DNA from: Sandaracinaceae bacterium
GTDB lineage: Bacteria; Myxococcota_A; Polyangia; Polyangiales; Houyiibacteriaceae
Assembly (NCBI GenBank): GCA_016706685.1
Contig: JADJJE010000025.1
Location: 1 to 64,000, forward strand
Length of the DNA stretch: 64,000 nt
Direction: 5' to 3'
The notes below the pieces were generated by a model. It searched no databases. It worked only from the letters and a program-made list of their open reading frames with translations, and had not been told where the DNA came from. A program made the position numbers and the translations under genes. How positions within the stretch are numbered: the stretch's first letter is position 1; each line of letters opens with the position of its first letter. This document shows, in pieces, positions 58,175-64,000 of the stretch.

Positions 58175-60327
58175 TCGAGCAGCCTCAGAACAGCACTCGG
58201 CTCGCCAAACCCCGTCACCACCAGCCCGTCTCGCGCGCGCGTCGCCGCCACGTGCAGCAGGCGGCGCTCGCTGTCTTCATGGGCGTGCTTGGCGGCCTCG
58301 TCGGCAAACCGGTCATCCGAGAGCTGCAGCGGCATGGTGCCGGCTTGGATGCCCGCCAGGATGACGCGCCGGAACTCCAGGCCCTTGGCGCGGTGCATGC
58401 CCGCGAGGCGAACGCCGTCTTCCTTCTGGGTGTCGGCGTCGGTCTTGATCAGCTGAGTCGCGAAGCCGGCATCAGCCAGCAGCGGTTGGTAGCGCTGCTC
58501 CAGCGCCTTCACGGACCGCGCGATGACGCACACGTCTGCTAGGCGGGTGCCGTCTTCTTGCCAACGGCGGATGGTGTCCACGATGAACGCGCCTTCTTCG
58601 GCTTCGGTGCGGAAATGCCGCAGCTCGGGCGCGGCTCCGAAGCGCAGCGAGTGGTAGCCCTGATGCTCGTCGGTTCCTTCGTCCAGGTCGTCCACCGTCA
58701 TGCCGCTGAGGATGGCCGTGGCCCACGCGCGGATCTCCTCGGTGGTGCGGTAGTTGATGCGCAGCTTGCGTGAGCGGCGCCCCCGGATGCTGATGTCGGC
58801 GGCGCCCAGGCTGGCTCGGTGCCCGTAGATGCGCTGGTGCGCGTCGCCCACCACGAAGATGTCGTTGTCTCCCTGGGGCACGAGAGCGCGCAGCAGGGCC
58901 AGGTCCGCCTGGCGGAAGTCCTGCACCTCGTCGGCCACCACGGCGCGGTAGGGCAGGGCGCCCGGCGCGTTTTGCAGGAGCAAGCGCGCCTCACGAATGA
59001 GGTCGGCCGGGTCCATGTAGCCGCCGGCGTCCAGCTTGGCGCGGTAGGCGCTGAGCACCTTCCACACCGCCCGCCGCTCGGCTCGCTTGAGCGGCGTGCC
59101 CCGCCCGGTGCGGCGCACCTTCATGTACTCGTCCTCGCTGAGCACGTCGTGGGCCTGCACCACCTTGCTCCACTCTTCGCGGTAGAAGGCCTCGCGAAAC
59201 GGCAGGCTCTCGTCGGCCAGCGCCACCACCTCGGCCCACCGCTTCCGCTCCACGGTGTCGGGCAGCACCTTCATCTTCGCGCCGCGCGCCCGCAGGAAGT
59301 CCGCCGCCCAGCCGTGCAGGTGCTTCACCTCGATGAGGTCGCGCTCTGCGCCGCACAGTGTGGCCAGGTTCTGCTTGATGTCGGCCGCCAGGTTCTTGGT
59401 GTAGGTGGTGAAGAGCACGCGCTGGCCGGGCTGCAAGAAGCCCTTCTGCAGCGCCAAGTGCCTGGCGCGGTGCATGGCCACCACCGTCTTCCCCGTGCCG
59501 GCGCCGCCCAGCACGCGCGCCGAGCCCTTGCTGTCCATGCGCACCAGCTGTTGCTGGGTGGGGTGCAAGAACACGCGCCAGAGCGACAGCGGCGCGTCCA
59601 GCATCTCGGCCAGCTCGCGGTCGTCGGTGATGACCTTGAACTGCCGCAGCGACCCGGGGCGCTCGAGCGCCTTGGTGAAGTCCGCGGTGTCCACCACCTC
59701 TTTGGGCGCCGGCGCCGAGAGCTCGTCGAGGGCTTGCGCAAAGTCATATCCCGAGGCCAGCAGGTAGAGCGCGTCGGACGCCTCCTGCGGCAGGAACCGG
59801 GCGAGGCTGTCCAGGTCTTCTTCCACGCGCACCGCGCGCACGGCGGGCAAGAGCGGCGCAGGCACACCCACCAGCATCAGCTCGTCGTCGGTGCGGGCGG
59901 AGAACAGGCGCTCGGCCTGCGCTGGCTGCAGCTCGGTAGGGCGTTCTCGCGCGGCGCGTTCATCTCGCTTGGGTGCGTCGTTCGAGCCCTCCACGGGCTC
60001 CCACACCTGGAACGAGCCCGTGCTGGCGTTGACCTCGAACACCTTGCGGCGAGCCCAGTCCATGGCCTCGTCGTGGTTGTCTACCCACACGCACAGGTAC
60101 ACATCCCCCTGCGGCGGGTGAATCACCACGGCGCGGTACGCCTTGTCGATGCGCACGGTGCGCACCTTGTCGTCGCGCATGCCCTCGAGGGACTCGTAGT
60201 TGATGGACGCCTGGGTAGGGTCCGCCTTGAACTTCTCGATGAACGCGCGGACCTTCTTCTGCTGGCTGCGCGGGATGCGCGCGAACGCGGTCAGGAAGTC
60301 CGACGACAGGGCCACTTTGGGGGTCAT
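58147..60327 (-). CDS. UvrD-family SF1 helicase with N-terminal RelE/ParE-like toxin domain
   Basis: 726 aa. Residues 1-110 have the RelE/ParE fold pattern: VALSSDFLTAFARIPRSQQK, then LEGMRDDKVRTVRID and AYRAVVIHPP, ending VYLCVWVDNHDEAM. A ~150-residue linker leads to an SF1 helicase: Walker A GGAGTGKT (274-281), II DEVQD (466-470), III GDAHQRIY (494-501), IV INYR (524-527), V MHRAKGLEF (644-652) and VI ATRARD (695-700). There is no nuclease domain. ATGA overlap with the large DUF1998 helicase gene shows they are one operon. The combination fits a defence complex in which a helicase senses DNA and a toxin-like domain docks or acts. Confidence 0.9.
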   Translation of the reverse strand: MTPKVALSSDFLTAFARIPRSQQKKVRAFIEKFKADPTQASINYESLEGMRDDKVRTVRIDKAYRAVVIHPPQGDVYLCVWVDNHDEAMDWARRKVFEVNASTGSFQVWEPVEGSNDAPKRDERAARERPTELQPAQAERLFSARTDDELMLVGVPAPLLPAVRAVRVEEDLDSLARFLPQEASDALYLLASGYDFAQALDELSAPAPKEVVDTADFTKALERPGSLRQFKVITDDRELAEMLDAPLSLWRVFLHPTQQQLVRMDSKGSARVLGGAGTGKTVVAMHRARHLALQKGFLQPGQRVLFTTYTKNLAADIKQNLATLCGAERDLIEVKHLHGWAADFLRARGAKMKVLPDTVERKRWAEVVALADESLPFREAFYREEWSKVVQAHDVLSEDEYMKVRRTGRGTPLKRAERRAVWKVLSAYRAKLDAGGYMDPADLIREARLLLQNAPGALPYRAVVADEVQDFRQADLALLRALVPQGDNDIFVVGDAHQRIYGHRASLGAADISIRGRRSRKLRINYRTTEEIRAWATAILSGMTVDDLDEGTDEHQGYHSLRFGAAPELRHFRTEAEEGAFIVDTIRRWQEDGTRLADVCVIARSVKALEQRYQPLLADAGFATQLIKTDADTQKEDGVRLAGMHRAKGLEFRRVILAGIQAGTMPLQLSDDRFADEAAKHAHEDSERRLLHVAATRARDGLVVTGFGEPSAVLRLLDQSSASVRT

Positions 60328-61560
60328 GAGGCAGTCCCTTCACAGGCGGTGCGCACCGCGGAGATCACCTCATCGAGGTGCTGGTCGAGCGCGCCCAAGT
60401 CGAACACGCGCACACCGTGCCGCTGGGCATCGGCCAGGTCGGTGGCGCTCATGTCTTCCACGAGCCCGATGCGGAGGTCTTCCCAGGCCAGCGCCGTGTT
60501 CACCACGATACCGCCGCGCGCATCGCGGAACATGACCTCCTCGGGCATGGGCAGGTCGGCCCGGGCCAGGCGCGTCACAAGCTCCGCCGCCTCGGGGAAT
60601 TCGCTCAGCAGGTCCTGCCCCTCGGTCACGCTCGCACCGTCCAGCGTGCGTGGCACCACCGGCGGCTCGGACTCGGCGCGCTTCGAGAGCTCGGGCTCGC
60701 TGCCCGCGCCGTCGTGGTGCGCCACGAACTCCGCGCTCACCACGTCTGCCCCGTCAAAGAACTGCAGCAGGTTCCACGCTTGCAGGAAGGTGCGCCACTC
60801 CAGCTCGAAGTCCTCTTGCTGGCGCGCCGCGTGGTGGTCGTCGAGGCGCAGCAGCGCCTTGATCTTGCCGAGCGCGTTCTGCTGCAGCGCCCTCGCGTGC
60901 AGCTGAGAGAGCACGCGCACGCGGGTGCGCAGCACACGCCCGGCCAGCAGCAGGGGCGCGTCCGCACGCTGTGGCCACGCGGGAGGCTCAGCCGCAGCAT
61001 CCTCCCGTTGCGCCTTCCACAGCGCCTCCAGCGCAGCCGGCGCCGGCGACTCGCTCACGGTCAGCGTGCTCGCCAGCGCGTGCAGCGCGCCTTCCCGCCA
61101 CAGCGCCTCGTCCGGGTTCTCCAGGAACGCATACACCTGCTCCATGGGCGTCAGCTGGGTCAGCGCACGGGCCTTCGTGTCCAGCTGCAGCGGCGTGTGC
61201 AGCCGCTGCAGCTCACTCAGCACGCTCGAGAACAGCGGCACCAGGTCGGTCTTGCCCTTCGGCCCGCTGAACTCCGCCACGTCCTTCCAGGTCACGGACC
61301 ACACACGGGCCACCTCAGAGCGGGTGAGCGCGCGGCGCTTGTGCACGTCGTCGCCCAGGCGTGACACCTCGCGCTCGGGCTGCACGTGGAAGCGCAGACC
61401 GTCGCAGTACACCGCCATGGGCCGCACGTCATCGCGGCCCAGCAGGTACACCCCAAAGTCGGGCCGCGTGCGGACGGGGCCCGCCTGCATCTCCACCTGC
61501 GGCACCACGCGCCAGCGGTGCTCCTTCACCACCAGCTCGTAGCACTCGCGCCCCCGTGGA
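60324..61560 (-). CDS. C-terminal part of DruE-like helicase with PD-(D/E)XK-like domain (frameshifted)
   Basis: This frame continues the helicase at 61526 after the C5 run at 61551-61555; adding one base joins FHGG to RECYELVVKEH without a gap. Residues just after the joint form a nuclease-like core: RTRPDFGVYLLGRDD, then PMAVYCDGLRFH, then DDVHKRRALT and VWSVTWKDV. This is the Vsr/PD-(D/E)XK pattern PDF ... DG ... H ... D..KR ... W..V, although a canonical E-x-K is not seen. A further ~300 helical residues follow to a stop coupled to the UvrD gene. The fragment has no start of its own. Confidence 0.75.
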
Positions 61561-64000
61561 AGGTGATCTCCCACTGCCCGCCGTCGCGCTGCACGCGGCC
61601 GCGCAGCGCTTCCAAGAACTTCATCTCCAGCTCGCTCTCGACGGCCGAAGAAGCATCCACCTCGCTGAGCGTGCTGCACGCGGCCAGCTCGTCCCACTGC
61701 GCGAGGATCTGCCCAAAGCGCGCGAGCCCATCGCGCCGCGAGATGTTCGCGATGTTGCGGCTGTGCTGGTACGCCAGCACGCACTTGTAGCAGCCGTCCT
61801 TCTGCTGCTCGCCCTCGGCGCACTCGCAGTCCCGCATGGCTGCGTGGGCCTTCTCCACCACGGCGTGAAAGTTCTCCGGCTTGGCCAGGTCCGCCAGGTA
61901 GCCCGTGCCGCCCGGCACGCTGTCGTAGATGACGATGAACTGCAGCTCTTCGTTGTGCGCGGGCTCGGTGGCGGAGACGATGCGCAGGTGCGCGGGCTGC
62001 CCGCCAAAGTGCTTGCGGAGCCCCAGCTGCAGCGCCGCCTCGAACGTGGCGATGCTCTTGGTCAGCTCCACGCTGGTGACCGGCAAGAGCACGCGCAGCG
62101 CCTCCGAGTTGAGCGAGCGGCCCAGGTAGATGGCGCTCATTTCCTCGGGCACCTTGCCCAGCTTGGCCCGGCAGTAGGGCGTGTGCTGCGGACCGTTCCC
62201 GGCACGCGGGTCTTGCACCTTGCCGCACGTCCTGCACACCACGAAGCCCTGCTGCGGCACGCTCTGGCCTGCAATCTCCATGGCGTGCCCCGTGTCGGAG
62301 GTGCGCCCCATGTTCAGCTGGCGCACGTCCACTCCGCGCAGCAGCTCATAGCCAAACAGCAGCGCGTCGTTGTTCACCAGCCAGGCGGGCCCGCGCTTCT
62401 GCCTGTCTTCGGGCACGTCCACCAGCGTGAGCAGCTCGTAGGACTCCTCCTCGCGGTCGTCACTCTCGTCCACGGTGGTGGCCTCGGCCAGCCGCATGCT
62501 GGACCACGCCTGCTGAAAGCGAACCACAGAGCAAAGCTGCCCGGAGTCGGACCAGCCCGCCGCGCTGCAGCGTGGACACGCGGTCAGCTCGTCGGGTCGT
62601 GCGGGAGCTGCACGCCAGTGGCAGCGCGGGCAGAAGCGCCACGCGTGCACCAGCGGGTACTCCTTGCTGCCCAGGTCGATCTGGTTGATTTTGACCTTGT
62701 GCCCCTCCGCGTAGAACGTGTTGAAGGGCGCAAACTCCCGGAGCGCCTGCTGTGCCGGCCGCATGTACTCGAAGCGCAGCGACGCGCCGCGCGCCTTGGT
62801 GTCGCCCGCCTCGGCAGGCCCCTGCGCCGGCGCGCTCGAGTGCTCCACGGGCGCCTCGTGCGAGCCACGGAGCACGGACTTCAGCGTCACGCCTGGCTCC
62901 GGGAACGCGTAGTTGGGGAGCACGCTCTCGTCGCACAGCACCTGCATGGGCCCCTTGTTGCCCAGCCCCACCAGCACGCGCTTGTACGCGCGCAGCGCGT
63001 CGTCGATGACCCCGCGCTCGAACTCGGCGGCGTCGTTCACGTGCGCGTCACGGCCCGGCTCGGGGATGGCCACGCTCGGGTCCGCGTCTAGCTCCGCGCG
63101 GCGCGCGTCCAGCTCGCGGATGCGCTTGCGCAGGTCCTTCTGTTCCAGCTGAATGCGCTCGAAGGCCGCCAGCATGCGGCTCACCACGCCGCCCTCGGCC
63201 GCGAACGCCAGCAGCGCCTCGCGCGTGGGTTCGCTCACCGTGCCCTCGAACAGCTGCAAGAACTCCTGCGTGAGCGCGGCCTGGTTGGGCTCGTAGAACA
63301 CCTGGAACGAGCGCGGAAAGCCGTGTTCGTTGGCCTTGCCCAGCAGCATGCTCATGGTGCGCGGGATGCTGGCGTGCCCCTGCGAGTCGCGTGCCCAGCG
63401 GTCCATGGCGTGCGCTGCCAGCTGGCGCTTCAGCATCTCGGCCGCGTCCAAGAAGCAACCAGGGGGCCGCACCTCGCCGCGCAGCATCTCGTCGGGTGAG
63501 GCGTGGAAGTAGAGGTCGTGTGGCCGCGCGTTGGCGATGGTCATGACCAGCGCGTTGCCCGAGCTGCGGCCCGCCCGTCCCACGCGCTGCAGGTAGTTGG
63601 ACGCCAGCGGTGGCACCGAGCACAGCATGACCGCCTCGAGGTCACCGATGTCGATGCCCATCTCGAGCGTGGGCGTGCACGTGAGCAGGTTGGGCGCGTC
63701 CGCGCGGTTGCCCGTCTTGAACGCGATCTCGAGGGCCTCGCGCACCGGCCGCTCCAGCAGGCCCGTGTGCTCGCCCGTGAAGATGCGGTACACGCGGCCC
63801 GACCGGTAGAGCGCGCGGTAGTAGTCGCGGTCCGCATCGGCGCCAGCATCAGGCCCCGAGGGCGAGGCTTGGTAGTAGCCCTTGCGGCACTGGTAGTGGT
63901 TGCAGGGCCCGTGCTCCCAGATGGCAGCGGCCGCCGCGGGCAGGGTGGCGGTGCTGTTGCACACCGTGCAGTGCGCCTGCTGCACGCGTGACGTGACGCG
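61526..64000 (-). CDS. Large DEAD/DEAH helicase with DUF1998 (DruE-like), N-terminus beyond window
   Basis: The frame is open at the window edge and runs leftwards; a GTG at 63985 is internal. Visible are a Zn module (CTVC ... CNHYQC), the second RecA domain with motif V TPTLEMGIDIGDLEAV and motif VI QRVGRAGRSSG, a long helical region, a second Zn pair (CRTCG ... YC) and the DUF1998/MZB domain with IYDSVPGGTGYL and the CEC ... CYKC cluster. This matches helicases of the DruE/DrmB-type defence proteins and Hrq1-like enzymes. It ends prematurely at 61526 (FHGGASATSWW) through the slip at 61551-61555. ATP-dependent translocation on DNA is expected. Confidence 0.85.
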   Translation of the reverse strand, partial: RVTSRVQQAHCTVCNSTATLPAAAAAIWEHGPCNHYQCRKGYYQASPSGPDAGADADRDYYRALYRSGRVYRIFTGEHTGLLERPVREALEIAFKTGNRADAPNLLTCTPTLEMGIDIGDLEAVMLCSVPPLASNYLQRVGRAGRSSGNALVMTIANARPHDLYFHASPDEMLRGEVRPPGCFLDAAEMLKRQLAAHAMDRWARDSQGHASIPRTMSMLLGKANEHGFPRSFQVFYEPNQAALTQEFLQLFEGTVSEPTREALLAFAAEGGVVSRMLAAFERIQLEQKDLRKRIRELDARRAELDADPSVAIPEPGRDAHVNDAAEFERGVIDDALRAYKRVLVGLGNKGPMQVLCDESVLPNYAFPEPGVTLKSVLRGSHEAPVEHSSAPAQGPAEAGDTKARGASLRFEYMRPAQQALREFAPFNTFYAEGHKVKINQIDLGSKEYPLVHAWRFCPRCHWRAAPARPDELTACPRCSAAGWSDSGQLCSVVRFQQAWSSMRLAEATTVDESDDREEESYELLTLVDVPEDRQKRGPAWLVNNDALLFGYELLRGVDVRQLNMGRTSDTGHAMEIAGQSVPQQGFVVCRTCGKVQDPRAGNGPQHTPYCRAKLGKVPEEMSAIYLGRSLNSEALRVLLPVTSVELTKSIATFEAALQLGLRKHFGGQPAHLRIVSATEPAHNEELQFIVIYDSVPGGTGYLADLAKPENFHAVVEKAHAAMRDCECAEGEQQKDGCYKCVLAYQHSRNIANISRRDGLARFGQILAQWDELAACSTLSEVDASSAVESELEMKFLEALRGRVQRDGGQWEITFHGGASATSWW

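Noticed and set aside
58147..64000. Assignment as a complete DISARM or Druantia system
   Set aside because: No methyltransferase, PLD protein (DISARM) or DruA-D/H genes are in the window; only the DUF1998 helicase resembles them, so a named type would be overclaiming.

Overview
The window comes from a very GC-rich bacterial chromosome with dense gene packing, frequent GTG starts, many Cys-lipobox lipoproteins, a MopE-like Asp/Cys-repeat protein and a FrzS-like pseudo-receiver/coiled-coil protein. Together these point to a myxobacterium (Myxococcota, probably the Polyangiales side). That placement rests on gene content, not on a marker-gene comparison. I saw no rRNA, tRNA, CRISPR array, insertion sequence or prophage.

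Layout. 1-10.9 kb: 5'-truncated and frameshifted uvrA, a self-contained unit for a small membrane protein, a degenerate ATP-grasp protein, a MopE-like lipoprotein, a TPR/PEGA protein, leuS and a FadL-like porin. 10.9-18.4 kb: a fatty acid hydroxylase behind a histidine kinase/response regulator pair, a lipoprotein, an alpha/beta hydrolase, and a CrtI-like oxidoreductase divergent from a TetR regulator with a clear palindrome between them. 18.4-23.7 kb: a tightly coupled six-gene type III polyketide synthase operon (synthase, methyltransferase, flavoprotein, acyltransferase, two hydrolases). 23.9-27.7 kb: two unknown proteins, a YegS-like lipid kinase and a Cys-rich lipoprotein. 27.7-30.4 kb: a three-gene operon ending in an ATP-dependent nucleic-acid ligase with two unrecognised partners.

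30.5-44.2 kb: a pectinacetylesterase-like lipoprotein, a Tudor-like lipoprotein, a MATE transporter, an ABC-F ATPase, a metallo-beta-lactamase hydrolase, a GH113-like glycosidase, a glutaredoxin, the FrzS-like protein and a CobA-HemD fusion operon. 44.2-50.3 kb: a 463-bp gene-free stretch, a charged helical protein, a glycosyltransferase and methyltransferase, an FKBP isomerase with an upstream dyad, and a DEAD-box helicase. 50.4-53.5 kb: a likely phospholipid locus (MobA-like nucleotidyltransferase, divergent diacylglycerol-kinase-like protein and Tam41-like nucleotidyltransferase). 53.6-58.2 kb: secreted and lipoprotein genes, two of which share a repeated leader.

58.1-64.0 kb, the most interesting part: a UvrD-type helicase with an N-terminal RelE-like toxin domain is translationally coupled to a very large DEAD/DEAH helicase with DUF1998 (DruE-like) and a C-terminal PD-(D/E)XK-like domain. 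It runs off the window edge. I read it as a probable anti-phage defence module related to Druantia or DISARM helicases but not matching a described layout that I know.

At least four genes (uvrA, the MopE-like gene, the kinase-like gene and the DruE-like gene) carry single-base frameshifts. Two lie in runs of five G and two at CC dinucleotides, so consensus sequencing errors are a live explanation.
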